A stretch of 64,000 nt of DNA from Paraburkholderia domus (GCF_905220705.1 NZ_CAJNAT010000001.1:310001-374000), one strand, 5' to 3'; counted from the first letter of the stretch, positions 8,709 through 19,577 are shown. Numbers and translations: made by a program. The notes: generated by a model not told the origin, from the sequence alone.

Positions 8709-10355
8709 ATGACTTCGAGCAATACCCCCAGCAGCCCGTTGAACGCCATCGCCGATCAAGCCCTCGGTCTCGCCGACGCACCCGCACAAGCCGCAGCTGT
8801 TGCTGCCGCTCCGGAAGCCGTCGCCGCAGAAGCCGCAGCGCCGACCGGCCCGTCGTTCGCGTCGCTCGGTCTCTCCGCGGATGTCGTCTCCGCGCTGACC
8901 GCCGCTGGTTATCAAAACCCGACTCCGGTTCAGCAACGCGCGATCCCCGCTGGCATCGCCGGCCGCGATCTGATGGTCTCGAGCCCGACCGGTTCGGGCA
9001 AGACCGCCGCGTTCATGCTGCCCGCTATCGAACGTTTCTCACAACTGCAAAAGGCGCAAGCCAGCCAGCCGCGTGAACCGCGTCCGGCTGACGGTGCCCG
9101 CACGCGCCGTCCGCAACCGGTTGCCCGTCCGACCATGCTGGTTCTGACGCCGACCCGCGAACTCGCCATGCAGGTCACCACCGCCGCTGCCACGTATGGC
9201 AAGCACCTCAAGCGTCTGCGCACCGTCAGCATTCTGGGCGGCGTCGCGTATGGTCAACAACTGATGCTGCTGGCAAAGAACCCGGAAATCCTGGTTGCTA
9301 CGCCTGGCCGTTTGATCGACCACCTGGAACGCGGCCGTATCGATCTGTCGCAACTGCAGATCCTCGTGCTCGACGAAGCCGACCGCATGCTCGACATGGG
9401 CTTCATCGAAGACATCGAAACGATCGTCGCCGCTACGCCGGCAACGCGTCAAACGATGCTGTTCTCGGCCACGCTCGACGGCAAGATCGGTTCGCTGACC
9501 GGCCGTCTGCTGAAGGATCCGGAACGCATCGAGATCGTTCAACGCCTCGAACAACGTACCAACATCGCGCAAACCGTCCACTATGTTGACGACCGCGATC
9601 ACAAGGATCGTTTGCTCGACCATCTGCTGCGCGACGAGGGCCTCGACCAGGCTATCGTCTTTACGGCAACCAAGATGGACGCTGACCAACTGGCTGGCCG
9701 TCTGGCCGACGCCGGTTTCGAATCGGCTGCTCTGCACGGCGATCTGCCGCAAGGCGCACGTAACCGCACGATCCGCGCGCTGCGCGAGCGCCGTGTGCGC
9801 GTGCTGGTCGCAACGGACGTCGCCGCTCGCGGTATCGACATCCCGGGCATCACGCACGTATTCAACTACGATCTGCCGAAGTTCGCTGAAGACTACGTGC
9901 ACCGTATCGGCCGTACCGGCCGTGCTGGCCGCTCGGGTATCGCAGTGAGCCTCGTGCACCACGCTGAACAAGGCGCGTTGAAGCGTATCGAGCGTTTCGT
10001 GCGCACTCCGCTGCCGGTCAACGTCGTCGCAGGCTTCGAGCCGCGCAAGTCGGCTCCGTCGGGCAACGGCGGCCGTCCTGGCTTTGGCGGCCGCGGCCGT
10101 CCGGGCGGTGGCAACGGCGGTGGCCGTCGCTTCGGCAGCGGCAGCGGTGCTGGCAAGCCGGCCGGTAACGGCGGCGGTGCTCGCAGCGGTAGCGGCAATG
10201 GCGGCAGCTGGGCAGGCAAGTCGGCTGGCGGTGGTTCGCGTGAAGGCGGCTTCGGCGGCGGTTCGCGTGAAGGCGGCTTCGGCGGCGGTTCGCGTGACGG
10301 CGGCTACGGCGCACGCCGCAGCGACGGCCCGCGTACGGCGCGTCGCGGCAGCTAA
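8709..10355 (+). CDS. DEAD-box ATP-dependent RNA helicase (RhlE-like)
   Basis: Unwinds RNA duplexes, typically in ribosome assembly, mRNA decay or cold adaptation. ATG 8709 gives 548 residues. An Ala-rich lead (about 1-48) precedes the Q motif (GYQNPTPVQQRAIP), Walker A SPTGSGKT (92-99), DEAD (222-225), SAT, and HRIGRTGRAGR (motif VI). From about residue 457 the tail is glycine/arginine/serine rich, including three tandem nonapeptides, and probably binds RNA non-specifically. The upstream in-frame start at 8619 lies in the leader and lacks family similarity. A strong terminator follows at 10458. Confidence 0.93.
   Translation: MTSSNTPSSPLNAIADQALGLADAPAQAAAVAAAPEAVAAEAAAPTGPSFASLGLSADVVSALTAAGYQNPTPVQQRAIPAGIAGRDLMVSSPTGSGKTAAFMLPAIERFSQLQKAQASQPREPRPADGARTRRPQPVARPTMLVLTPTRELAMQVTTAAATYGKHLKRLRTVSILGGVAYGQQLMLLAKNPEILVATPGRLIDHLERGRIDLSQLQILVLDEADRMLDMGFIEDIETIVAATPATRQTMLFSATLDGKIGSLTGRLLKDPERIEIVQRLEQRTNIAQTVHYVDDRDHKDRLLDHLLRDEGLDQAIVFTATKMDADQLAGRLADAGFESAALHGDLPQGARNRTIRALRERRVRVLVATDVAARGIDIPGITHVFNYDLPKFAEDYVHRIGRTGRAGRSGIAVSLVHHAEQGALKRIERFVRTPLPVNVVAGFEPRKSAPSGNGGRPGFGGRGRPGGGNGGGRRFGSGSGAGKPAGNGGGARSGSGNGGSWAGKSAGGGSREGGFGGGSREGGFGGGSRDGGYGARRSDGPRTARRGS
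10230..10310 (+). repeat. Three tandem 27-bp repeats in the helicase tail
   Basis: Three consecutive 27-bp units encode GGSREGGFG, GGSREGGFG and GGSRDGGYG. The first two are nearly identical in DNA; the third has changed in the Glu and Phe codons. RGG-like RNA-binding tails of this kind can expand and contract by slippage. Confidence 0.85.
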
Positions 10356-10457
10356 GCAGCGACTCAGCAGTCATCAGGCAAGCGCAATTTACGTGGCTCG
10401 TTCAGTACGTAAGGCGGCCTGAAAAGACCCGGACGGCCTCGCGCCGATCCTCAGTCG

Positions 10458-10490
10458 AAAGAAACCGGTGCTCAGGCACCGGTTTCTTTT
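10458..10490 (+). terminator. Rho-independent terminator after the helicase gene
   Basis: Perfect stem GAAACCGGTGC / GCACCGGTTTC with loop TCAG, followed by TTTT. It lies about 100 bases after the helicase stop. Confidence 0.88.
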
Positions 10491-10824
10491 CGTCCGTGCT
10501 TTGCTCATCGCCCGAATTTCACGATGTGGAAAATTTTTTTGCGTCGTAAAAAATTGTGTTGCAAGGCACAAGATACCTATTGCGAGATGGGAAAAGACGT
10601 TTCTCAATGCGGAACGATCTCCGTAATCAATTGATTTTAAACATAAATTAATATCCAAAAAACGCCTCTTCGCGACTATTGCGACGCCATCGATTTGCCT
10701 AGACTCTTATACAAGACTTCACGAAACGTAACGCCTAAAAGGGCCAGTCGCTTCGACGAAGATCGCAAGTTTCTTGCATGGGACCAGAGTCAACCATTCA
10801 TTACAGGCAACCGAGGAGCACACC
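10491..10824. other. A+T-rich region upstream of aceA
   Basis: Unusually A+T-rich for this window, especially 10525-10680, with no gene. It is expected to hold the aceA promoter and regulator sites. I could not find a convincing -35/-10 pair with normal spacing. A good ribosome binding site (gaggag) precedes the aceA ATG. Confidence 0.5.
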
Positions 10825-12129
<1,305 letters not shown>

Positions 12130-12322
12130 GTCATCGGTCATCTCGCGGTCTGATCGCGAGAATGGCAACGCAGACGAGAAAGCGGCCCCGTTAGAGGGCC
12201 GCCGTCAGGGAGGAGCAAAGCGATCAGGGCTGACGTACGCCGGTCTGCCCTGATCGCTGGAATCTGGGAGAGAGCAGTAGCTAAGACAAAGCCAGCGCAA
12301 CGCATTGTGCGGCGGGTACAGG

Positions 12323-12354
12323 ACGCGCCGGCATCATCGCCGGCGCGTTTTTTT
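12323..12354 (+). terminator. Rho-independent terminator after aceA
   Basis: Stem ACGCGCCGGC / GCCGGCGCGT with loop ATCATC, followed by seven T. It lies about 195 bases after the aceA stop; two weaker inverted repeats precede it. Confidence 0.88.
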
Positions 12355-12401
12355 GCCATGCCTGCCGTACGTACTCGCGATGGAAATCGCGAGCGTGCAC
12401 C

Positions 12402-12836
12402 TCAGCGGTACACGATCACTGGAATCTTCGTATGCGTCAGAACCCGCTGCGTCTCGCTGCCGATCAGCAGGCTGCCGAGACCGCGCCGTCCATGCGACGC
12501 CATGAAAATCACGTCGCAGCCGCCCTGCTCAGCCGCTTCGATGATGCCGAGGTACGGCGCCGGATGCACGCTGGTGCGGCTGTCGAACGCGACACCGACA
12601 CGGCGCGCGGCCAGCTCCACTTCCCGCAGATGCACCTGCGCTTCACGCTCGCTGCGCTGCAGAAACTCGACCGGGGGCTCGATCACCACGTCGGAGAACG
12701 GCGAGTAGGGATATTGCGGCAGACACGCGTAGGCAGTGACGCGAGCGCCGACAACCTGCGCGAGATCGATGGCGCCGTCTATCGCTTTGCGCGACAGGTC
12801 TGAACCATCGGTCGGAACCAGGATGTGCCTGAACAT
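12402..12836 (-). CDS. Universal stress protein, UspA family
   Basis: Single-domain Usp of 144 residues, starting MFRHILVPTDGSDLS. The ATP-binding signature GRRGLGSLLIGSETQ near residues 117-131 and the ending KIPVIVYR are classical. ATG 12836 has a GGAGGG ribosome site; longer in-frame extension to 13016 lacks similarity. Usp proteins are commonly induced by stress or starvation; the location beside aceA would fit expression under carbon limitation, but no shared promoter is visible and the gene is convergent with aceA. Confidence 0.92.
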   Translation of the reverse strand: MFRHILVPTDGSDLSRKAIDGAIDLAQVVGARVTAYACLPQYPYSPFSDVVIEPPVEFLQRSEREAQVHLREVELAARRVGVAFDSRTSVHPAPYLGIIEAAEQGGCDVIFMASHGRRGLGSLLIGSETQRVLTHTKIPVIVYR

Positions 12837-13052
12837 GTTGCCCTCCGTCGCCGGCTGCTTACAGAGCGCGGCGTCAGCGTCCCACGAGGCTCGGCATAAA
12901 AGCCGCTTCAATCGATTGTAGTTCGCAGAAAAGCGCTCAAGGCTGTCGTGCGGGTCTGTCCGCATATCGGAAACCCGCTGCGTGGAGCTTCGCAACGGCT
13001 GCGTGAGGCGGCACAAGGACCATCACGCCAGCTGGCCGGACCTCTGCCGCGC

Positions 13053-13955
13053 TCAGCCCCAGTAATCAGGATGGCCGTACGTATGCTTGAGAAAGTCCAG
13101 AAACAGCCGGACCCGCAGCGGCAAATGCCGTCGCTGCGGAAAGACCGCATGGATACCGATCGGCGGCGCGGCGAACTCGTCGAGCACGCTGACCAGCCGG
13201 CCAGCCGCGATATCCGTGCCGACCTCCCACCACGAGCGCCATGCGAGCCCATAACCTTCGAGGCACCACTCGTGCAGCACGGCACCGTCCGAGCATTCCA
13301 TCGTGCCGGACACCTTGATCGACACGACCTTGTCGCCCTGCTGGAACATCCAGCCGCGCTGCTGATTGGCGCTCGCGCCCAGGGCGAGGCAGTTGTGGTG
13401 CGCGAGATCGGCCAACGAGTGCGGCGAACCCCGCCGGCTCAGGTACGACGGCGATGCCACGCACACACGGCGGTTCTCACCCAGCTTGAGCGACACCAGC
13501 GACGAATCCGGCAGCTCGCCCAGGCGCACGGCGCAGTCGAACCCCTCGTTGACGAGGTCGACCAGCCGGTCGGACAAGTCGAGCGTAATCGACACATCCG
13601 GATGCGCGACAGTGAAGGCCGGCACCAGTGGCGCAACGTGCCGCCGCCCGAACCCGGCCGGCGCCGACAGCCGCAAATGGCCGCTCGCCTTCACACCGCC
13701 CGCCGACACGCTGGCCTCGGCGTTCTGCATGTCGTGAATGACACGCTGACAGTCCTCGAGAAACGCCGAGCCTTCGAAGGTCAGCGTGATCTTGCGCGTG
13801 GTGCGCACCAGCAATTTGACGCCGAGGCGCTCTTCGAGCGCATCGATGCGGCGGCCGATGATTGCGGGCGCGACGCCCTCGGCCGAGGCCGCGGCAGACA
13901 GGCTGCCTCTCGCCGCGACGGTAACGAAAGTTTCGATTTGCTTGAAACGGTCCAT
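13053..13955 (-). CDS. LysR family transcriptional regulator
   Basis: 300-residue regulator with the N-terminal winged helix-turn-helix (about 1-60: FVTVAARGSLSAAASAEG...IGRRIDALEERLGVKLL) and a C-terminal LysR substrate-binding domain from about residue 90. It belongs to the CrgA/AaeR-like group by its DLSDRLVDLVNEGFDCAVRLG block. It is divergent from the haloacid dehalogenase gene with 177 bases between starts, the classic arrangement for a LysR protein controlling its neighbour. Control of aceA/aceB is possible but not shown by the sequence. The inducer cannot be predicted. Confidence 0.92.
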   Translation of the reverse strand: MDRFKQIETFVTVAARGSLSAAASAEGVAPAIIGRRIDALEERLGVKLLVRTTRKITLTFEGSAFLEDCQRVIHDMQNAEASVSAGGVKASGHLRLSAPAGFGRRHVAPLVPAFTVAHPDVSITLDLSDRLVDLVNEGFDCAVRLGELPDSSLVSLKLGENRRVCVASPSYLSRRGSPHSLADLAHHNCLALGASANQQRGWMFQQGDKVVSIKVSGTMECSDGAVLHEWCLEGYGLAWRSWWEVGTDIAAGRLVSVLDEFAAPPIGIHAVFPQRRHLPLRVRLFLDFLKHTYGHPDYWG

Positions 13956-14132
13956 GGCTAGCGGAGCCGCAACGCCTCGAAGGGAGTCCCCTTGGGCGCT
14001 TGCGTGGGAAAGTGGTCGGTGCGCGTCAGATTAGGTGTATGAAAGTAAAAGATCAAGTGATGTTTAGCCTCTTTTTTAGCGCGTAGCATCACTAATACAA
14101 TTCCTCCTGACCTCTGATAGGAGTGCACGGCA

Positions 14133-14972
14133 ATGTCGGCCACAACGACACTCTCCCCTAAAGCAGTGATTTTCGACGCGTATGGCACGCTTTTCGACGT
14201 GCATTCGGTGATCGCCGCCGCGGAGCAGATGTTCCCCGGCCACGGCGACGCGCTCTCGCAGTTGTGGCGCCAAAAACAGATCGAATACACGCAGCTGCGT
14301 ACACTCGCGGCGCCGGCCAGCGCGCCCGGCGTGCATTACCGGCCGTTCTGGGACATCACGCTCGACGCCTTGCGCTTCGCCGCCAAGAAACTGCATCTCA
14401 CCCTGAGCCGTGCGGCAGAGAAGCGTTTGATGGACGAATATGCGTGCCTGTCCGCCTTTCCCGATGCCGTGCCGGTGCTGCGCCAGCTGCGCGATGCGCC
14501 TTCCAGATCGTCAGCGTCTGTACCTGTGGGCGGCAAACCCGGCTCACGGCTTGGTCTCGCGATTCTCTCGAACGGCAATCCGCAAATGCTCGACATCGCC
14601 GTGAAGAGCGCCGGCATGACGGGCCTGTTCGACCATGTTCTATCCGTCGACACAGTGCGCGCCTACAAACCCTCGCCCGCGGCCTACTCACTCGGCACGC
14701 AAGCCTTCGACGCAGAAGCGCGCGAGATCGTCTTCGTGTCGTCGAACGGCTGGGACGTGGCAGGCGCGAGCTGGTTCGGCTTCACAACGTTCTGGCTTAA
14801 CCGGCAAAACGCACCAGCCGAAGAACTGGGCGTCACGCCGCATGGCGCGGGTGGAGGCATGAACGATCTGCTCGCATTTCTGAAGTCCCTCGCATCGCCC
14901 GGCCGTACCAGCGGTACGGGCAACACCGGCAATCCCGGCGGCAGCCGCACGCGCCACAGCCCTGGCGCATGA
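14133..14972 (+). CDS. Haloacid dehalogenase type II (HAD superfamily)
   Basis: Predicted (S)-2-haloacid dehalogenase, which hydrolyses 2-haloalkanoates to 2-hydroxyacids through an aspartyl ester. The nucleophile is Asp15 in FDAYGTLFDVHS; motif II is SNGNPQMLD, the catalytic Lys is in YKPSPAAY, and motif III/IV is FVSSNGWDVAGASWFGF, all as in the L-DEX family. The 279-residue product is longer than typical L-DEX enzymes (about 230): it has a Ser/Gly-rich insertion near residues 126-140 and a low-complexity Gly/Thr tail. The stop overlaps an in-frame ATG of the aceB reading frame, but aceB most likely starts later. Confidence 0.9.
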   Translation: MSATTTLSPKAVIFDAYGTLFDVHSVIAAAEQMFPGHGDALSQLWRQKQIEYTQLRTLAAPASAPGVHYRPFWDITLDALRFAAKKLHLTLSRAAEKRLMDEYACLSAFPDAVPVLRQLRDAPSRSSASVPVGGKPGSRLGLAILSNGNPQMLDIAVKSAGMTGLFDHVLSVDTVRAYKPSPAAYSLGTQAFDAEAREIVFVSSNGWDVAGASWFGFTTFWLNRQNAPAEELGVTPHGAGGGMNDLLAFLKSLASPGRTSGTGNTGNPGGSRTRHSPGA

Positions 14973-15055
14973 CGGCTACCACTTCGATTCCGCGACGCAA
15001 CTCAACCGCATTTCAACATATGCATCTTTGCAATCTGACCGACCAAGGAGAAACC

Positions 15056-16666
15056 ATGACGAATCCGCTGTCATCGCAATCGCCGCTGCAGCTGCCGCAA
15101 GGCATGGAAATCACGGCTGAGATCAAGCCTGGTTATGAAGCGATCCTCACCCGCGAAGCGCTCGAACTCGTCGCCGCGCTGCATCGCACGTTCGAACCGC
15201 GCCGTCAGCAGCTGTTGCAGGCTCGCGTAGAACGCACGAAACGGCTCGACGCCGGCGAGCGCCCCGACTTCCTCGCCGAAACGAAAAGCGTGCGTGAAGG
15301 CGACTGGAAGATCGCGCCGCTGCCGCAAGATCTGCAATGCCGCCGTGTGGAAATCACCGGCCCGGTCGAGCGCAAGATGATCATCAACGCGCTGAATTCG
15401 GGCGCGGATTCGTACATGACCGACTTCGAAGATTCGAATGCGCCGAGCTGGGACAACCAGATTACCGGCCACATCAATCTGAAGGACGCGGTGCGCCGCA
15501 CGATTTCGCTCGAACAGAACGGCAAGTCGTACACGCTGAACGACAAGATCGCCACGCTGATCGTGCGCCCGCGCGGCTGGCATCTGGACGAAAAGCATGT
15601 GACGGTGGACGGCAAGCGCGTCTCCGGCGGCATCTTCGATTTCGCGCTCTTCATGGTTCACAACGCGAAGGAACAGGTCGCGCGCGGCACGGCGCCCTAC
15701 TTCTATCTGCCGAAGATGGAGAGCCATCTGGAAGCGCGCCTGTGGAACGACATCTTCCTCGCGGCACAGGAAGCCGTCGGCGTGCCGCGCGGCACGATCC
15801 GCGCGACCGTGCTGATCGAAACAATCGTCGCTGCATTCGAAATGGACGAGATCCTGTACGAGCTGCGCGAACATAGCTCTGGCCTGAACGCCGGCCGCTG
15901 GGACTACATCTTTTCGGCAATCAAGAAGTTCAAGAGCGACAAGGACTTCTGCCTTGCCGACCGCTCGCAGATCACGATGACCTCGCCGTTCATGCGTGCG
16001 TACGCGCTGCTGTTGCTGAAGACTTGCCACCGCCGCAACGCACCGGCAATCGGCGGCATGAGCGCACTGATCCCGATCAAGAACGATCCGGCGGCGAACG
16101 ACAAGGCAATGGGCGGTGTGCGCTCCGACAAGGCGCGCGATGCGGGCGACGGTTACGACGGTGGCTGGGTCGCGCATCCGGGCCTCGTGCCGATCGCGAT
16201 GGAAGAATTCGTCAAGGTGCTCGGCGACAAGCCGAATCAGATCGGCAAGCAGCGCGGCGACGTGCTCGTCACCGCGGCCGACCTGATGGACTTCCGCCCG
16301 GAAGCGTCGATCACCGAAGCGGGCTTGCGCAACAACATCAACGTCGGCATTCACTACCTGGGTTCGTGGCTCGAGGGCAACGGCTGCGTGCCGATTCACA
16401 ACCTGATGGAAGACGCCGCCACCGCGGAGATCTCGCGCTCGCAAGTGTGGCAATGGCTGCGCTCGCCGAAGGGCAAACTCGACGACGGCCGCAAAGTCAC
16501 GGCCGAGCTGGTGCGCGAGTTGTCGGCGCAAGAGCTCGACAAGGTGAAGCAGGCAGTCGGCGGCGATACGAAGCCGTACGATCGCGCCGCACAAATCTTC
16601 GAAGACATGTCGACGTCGGAGCAGTTCACCGACTTCCTGACGCTGCCGCTGTACGAGGAAATCTGA
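15056..16666 (+). CDS. aceB: Malate synthase A
   Basis: Condenses glyoxylate with acetyl-CoA to malate, completing the glyoxylate shunt with AceA. ATG 15056 has a good AAGGAG site and gives 536 residues, the length of the malate synthase A isoform; the open frame extends back to 14969 without family similarity. Diagnostic blocks include SGADSYMTDFEDSNAPSWDN, REHSSGLNAGRWDYIFS and SQVWQWLRSPKGKLDDG near the C-terminus. It lies 83 bases after the dehalogenase gene, so read-through from there is possible. A strong terminator follows. Confidence 0.96.
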   Translation: MTNPLSSQSPLQLPQGMEITAEIKPGYEAILTREALELVAALHRTFEPRRQQLLQARVERTKRLDAGERPDFLAETKSVREGDWKIAPLPQDLQCRRVEITGPVERKMIINALNSGADSYMTDFEDSNAPSWDNQITGHINLKDAVRRTISLEQNGKSYTLNDKIATLIVRPRGWHLDEKHVTVDGKRVSGGIFDFALFMVHNAKEQVARGTAPYFYLPKMESHLEARLWNDIFLAAQEAVGVPRGTIRATVLIETIVAAFEMDEILYELREHSSGLNAGRWDYIFSAIKKFKSDKDFCLADRSQITMTSPFMRAYALLLLKTCHRRNAPAIGGMSALIPIKNDPAANDKAMGGVRSDKARDAGDGYDGGWVAHPGLVPIAMEEFVKVLGDKPNQIGKQRGDVLVTAADLMDFRPEASITEAGLRNNINVGIHYLGSWLEGNGCVPIHNLMEDAATAEISRSQVWQWLRSPKGKLDDGRKVTAELVRELSAQELDKVKQAVGGDTKPYDRAAQIFEDMSTSEQFTDFLTLPLYEEI

Positions 16667-16787
16667 GGCATCTGACCGGCCTCATGCATCGGCCTCATGG
16701 TGCAGCAATAACGACGTCGTACCAGACCCGCTTTCGCCAGCCACGCACGATGAAAGAGCGGCCTGGGTCGCAAGGCTGACCGACCGG

Positions 16788-16826
16788 ACGGCCCGACAGG
16801 CATATGCCTGCCGGGCCGTTTTTTTA
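16788..16826 (+). terminator. Rho-independent terminator after aceB
   Basis: Long inverted repeat (ACGGCCCGACAGGCA / TGCCTGCCGGGCCGT, one mismatch) followed by a run of seven T. It begins about 120 bases after the aceB stop. Confidence 0.9.
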
Positions 16827-16902
16827 TGTGCTCGCGCAACGTGCTGGCGATGCGTTCGTCATGTGCTCGCAGTCCGCTCGCTGCGGGCGAGTTATGCGCC
16901 CT

Positions 16903-17304
16903 TCAGCGCGTGCTGCGGTACTCGACCCAATCGCCCGATCTGATTTCCGGGAGACCCTTCACCGCATTGGGCGCAACCGGATAGAAGCGGCAGTTCACGA
17001 CGTTGCCGTCTACTTTCACCATCACTTCTCGCGCAAGGAAACGATCTTCGACGCCGGGATACACTGCCTCGATCTCGTCGAGCACCGCAACCAGTTCATC
17101 GTCGATTTCGTAGACGTCGCCTGTGACATCCACGCCCGCTTCGTCGACCACCAGGCCCGGATACAAGCCGAAGTCGAATAAATGGCCGCGCACGGTGGCC
17201 GTGCCGAGCAGATTGGGCGCGGCGATCTCGTTGCGCGCCGCAGCATTCCTGAGGTCGTTCACTTCACCGGCACGCAACGTGCCGTATACAAAGACGGTCT
17301 GCAT
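16903..17304 (-). CDS. Gamma-glutamylcyclotransferase-like protein (YtfP/GGACT family)
   Basis: 133-residue protein of the GGCT-like fold. The substrate-loop motif VYGTLRAGE is at residues 6-14 and the probable catalytic Glu is in LDEIE (about Glu79). Family members cleave gamma-glutamyl peptides or gamma-glutamylamines, releasing 5-oxoproline; the exact substrate of bacterial YtfP proteins is not established. An AAGGAG site precedes the ATG. It is read leftwards, 55 bases after rraA, and the two may be cotranscribed. Confidence 0.88.
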   Translation of the reverse strand: MQTVFVYGTLRAGEVNDLRNAAARNEIAAPNLLGTATVRGHLFDFGLYPGLVVDEAGVDVTGDVYEIDDELVAVLDEIEAVYPGVEDRFLAREVMVKVDGNVVNCRFYPVAPNAVKGLPEIRSGDWVEYRSTR

Positions 17305-17359
17305 CGTTGTTTGCTCTCCTTAAGGATGGGTTTGGCTTGCCTCGGCTGTAGCCGAGGGT

Positions 17360-17854
17360 TCAAATCAGCGACGTACTCGCCACCAGCACGCCGTCGATAT
17401 CCGCATAGATCCATTCGCCCGGACGTACCAGCGCGCCCGGCAATTGCACCGGCACGTCGCGCTCGCCTGTGCCGAGCTTCTGGCCACGCCGGGGGCAGGT
17501 TGTCAACGCCGCCACGCCGACATTGACTTCATTGAGCTCCAGCGCATCGCGCACGCAGCCGTTCAGCACGATGCCCGCCCAGCCGTTCTGCTCGGCGATT
17601 TGCGCAAGATTGCCGCCGACCAGCGCGCGACGCAGACTGCCGCCGCCGTCGACCACCAGTACCCGGCCCGCGCCCTTCTCCTCGAGCGTGGCGCGCACGA
17701 GTGCGTTGTCCTCGAACACCTTTAGCGTCACCGCCTCGCCGCTGAAACACTCGGCGCGACTGAAGAGATGGAACACCGGCTCGAGGACACGCAGCGTGCC
17801 CAGCGCCAGTTGGTCCTCGTGCGCATCGCACAAGTCAGCGGTTGCAAAGCTCAT
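17360..17854 (-). CDS. rraA: RraA family protein (RNase E inhibitor / HMG aldolase family)
   Basis: 164 residues starting [15 protein letters not shown]. Signature blocks are [21 protein letters not shown] and [14 protein letters not shown], containing the Arg-Asp pair that in aldolase members binds substrate and metal. In E. coli RraA binds and inhibits RNase E. The same fold in other bacteria is 4-hydroxy-4-methyl-2-oxoglutarate/oxaloacetate aldolase, and sequence alone does not always separate them; the absence of aromatic-degradation genes nearby favours the RraA label. A GAGGAG site precedes the ATG. Confidence 0.85.
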   Translation of the reverse strand: MSFATADLCDAHEDQLALGTLRVLEPVFHLFSRAECFSGEAVTLKVFEDNALVRATLEEKGAGRVLVVDGGGSLRRALVGGNLAQIAEQNGWAGIVLNGCVRDALELNEVNVGVAALTTCPRRGQKLGTGERDVPVQLPGALVRPGEWIYADIDGVLVASTSLI

Positions 17855-18061
17855 GGGGTTCTCCTCGGGATCGGTGCAATCGAGACATTATGCAACGTTG
17901 ACTCCGACGTAACACCTACAATGAGAAGCCCGCGGTGGTTTTGGGTCCGCGCCTTCGGAGTCCGCGCTTGAGCGCTCGATGTTTGAGCGCCCCATGCTCG
18001 TAGATTCCGTGCTCACAGGCTCCGCGTTTTTTGAGTTCTGTCCACTGGATCGATCTTCAAC

Positions 18062-18931
18062 ATGAATTCGTCCACTGACTCAGTCCAGTCGAGCCAGGTC
18101 CACTTCGCCGACATCCCGCCCGAATTCCAGCCGACGCAAACGCACCCGATCCGCGTACGCTCGCGGCTGATACCTTCGGGCTGGCGCATCGCGCGCCACA
18201 CGCACGCATGGGCACAGGTAGCCTACGCCTCGCGCGGCGTGCTGCGGGTTGCGACGACGGGCACGACGTGGATGGTGCCGCCATCCAGGGCGATCTGGGT
18301 ACCGCCGCATGTGACGCACGAAGTCGTCGCCGTCGAAGATGCATTTCTGCGCACGCTCTACATTACCGAAAGCACCGTCCCGGCCGGACTGGATACGCCG
18401 CGCGTGGTCGAAGTGTCGGATCTGCTGCGCGAAGTCATCGCAGCGCTCGATACACCAGGCATTTCAGCGACACGCGAACAGCTGCTAGGCGCCCTCGCGC
18501 TCGACGAGCTGACGCGTTCGGAGCCGCTGCCTCTGTCCGTGCCGATGCCCAACGAAAAGCGCTTGCGTGCGCTGTGCGAGGCCGTGATCGCAGACCCGAC
18601 TCACGGCGACTCGCTCGAACAATGGGCATCGAGCGTGGGGGCGAGTACGCGCACGATTGCGCGGCTGTTTCGTCAGGAGTTGGGCGTGAGTTTTTCGCAA
18701 TGGCGTCAGCAGGCCATTCTCGCGCGCGCAATTCCACTGTTGAGCCAAGGACGGCCGCTTTCACATGTCGCACAGGAGCTGGGTTATCAGAGCCAGAGTG
18801 CGTTCTCGGCGATGTTCCGGCGGGCCTTCGGCGAAAGTCCGCGTGCATTCATCGAGCGTGGCTCTGAACATCGTGTGGAGAGCGGGGATCGTGGCGATCG
18901 AGAGGCGGACGAAGAGACCGCGCAAAAGTGA
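18062..18931 (+). CDS. AraC family transcriptional regulator with cupin sensor domain
   Basis: 289 residues. The N-terminal half is a small cupin (IARHTHAWAQVAYASRGVLRV, WVPPHVTHEV) and the C-terminal third is the double helix-turn-helix of AraC/XylS regulators (SLEQWASSVGASTRTIARLF; LSHVAQELGYQSQSAFSAMFRRAFGESPRAFI). This arrangement resembles NimR-type regulators of efflux or metabolic genes. There is no adjacent transporter or enzyme on the same strand, so the target is unknown. It ends 32 bases from the convergent acetyltransferase gene. No strong ribosome site precedes the ATG. Confidence 0.9.
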   Translation: MNSSTDSVQSSQVHFADIPPEFQPTQTHPIRVRSRLIPSGWRIARHTHAWAQVAYASRGVLRVATTGTTWMVPPSRAIWVPPHVTHEVVAVEDAFLRTLYITESTVPAGLDTPRVVEVSDLLREVIAALDTPGISATREQLLGALALDELTRSEPLPLSVPMPNEKRLRALCEAVIADPTHGDSLEQWASSVGASTRTIARLFRQELGVSFSQWRQQAILARAIPLLSQGRPLSHVAQELGYQSQSAFSAMFRRAFGESPRAFIERGSEHRVESGDRGDREADEETAQK

Positions 18932-18963
18932 TGGCGTAACGCGCAACCGCTAGCCGCAGTGCG

Positions 18964-19428
18964 TCAGACGCGCCGCGCCAGATGACGGATCGCCCCGAGT
19001 TGCGCCAGGCGCGGCCCGGCCAGCTTGTAGCCCTTGCGCTGATACAGCCGCGCTGCAGGATTGTCGACGAACACGCGTAACTGCAACTCCCGCAGTCCGC
19101 GCTCGCGCGCCCACTGATGCGACATATCGAGCAGGTATGTGCCGGCGCCCAGCCGCCGATGCCCTTCGGCAATCTGCACGTCGCGGATATGCAGCGAATC
19201 GCCTTCTTGTGTGATGCGCAGCACACCGATCGGTTCGCCGTCCACTTCGAGAATGAAATTCTCCGACTCGCGCCAGCTGCCGAGAAACAGATCGCCACGC
19301 CAGACCAGATGGTGCCGGCGATAGTAGCCACCCATGTTATTGCGAGTCAGCGCCTCGGCGAACTCGAAATCGTCCATGCTGGCACTGCGCAGATGAAACG
19401 GTGACGGAGCTTCGGTTGGATCGAACAT
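18964..19428 (-). CDS. GNAT family N-acetyltransferase
   Basis: 154-residue acetyltransferase of unknown substrate. The acetyl-CoA region IRDVQIAEGHRRLGAGTYLLDM (within about residues 80-102; the EGHRRLGAGTYL portion is the pyrophosphate loop) and the LRVFVDNPAARLYQRKGYKLAG block define the GNAT fold. ATG 19428 was chosen; the open frame runs on through the tRNA-Asp gene to 19707, which is not credible coding sequence. It is the last gene before the tRNA cluster and is read in the same direction, separated by a terminator. Confidence 0.85.
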   Translation of the reverse strand: MFDPTEAPSPFHLRSASMDDFEFAEALTRNNMGGYYRRHHLVWRGDLFLGSWRESENFILEVDGEPIGVLRITQEGDSLHIRDVQIAEGHRRLGAGTYLLDMSHQWARERGLRELQLRVFVDNPAARLYQRKGYKLAGPRLAQLGAIRHLARRV

Positions 19429-19542
19429 GGTGGAACGACGAAGATGAGTCGGGTCAACGGTAAAACAGGCCGCGCGTGCTGGCAATGGCTGTTTGTCCCG
19501 AGCATACCCGGACGATACCCAGGCAGAGCCGGCTGCGGAAAT

Positions 19543-19577
19543 AAAAAAAGCCCGCTTCTTTCGAAGTGGGCTTTTCA
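19543..19577 (-). terminator. Terminator downstream of tRNA-Asp copy 1
   Basis: Stem AAGCCCGCTTC / GAAGTGGGCTT with a TTC-type loop and one G-U pair; read leftwards the stem is followed by a run of T. It lies 6 bases beyond the tRNA CCA end. Confidence 0.8.

Noticed and set aside
15071..16594. 507-codon open frame antisense to aceB
   Set aside because: Third-position G+C bias keeps the opposite strand open. The translation is Arg/His/Asp-rich without family similarity, while aceB is certain.
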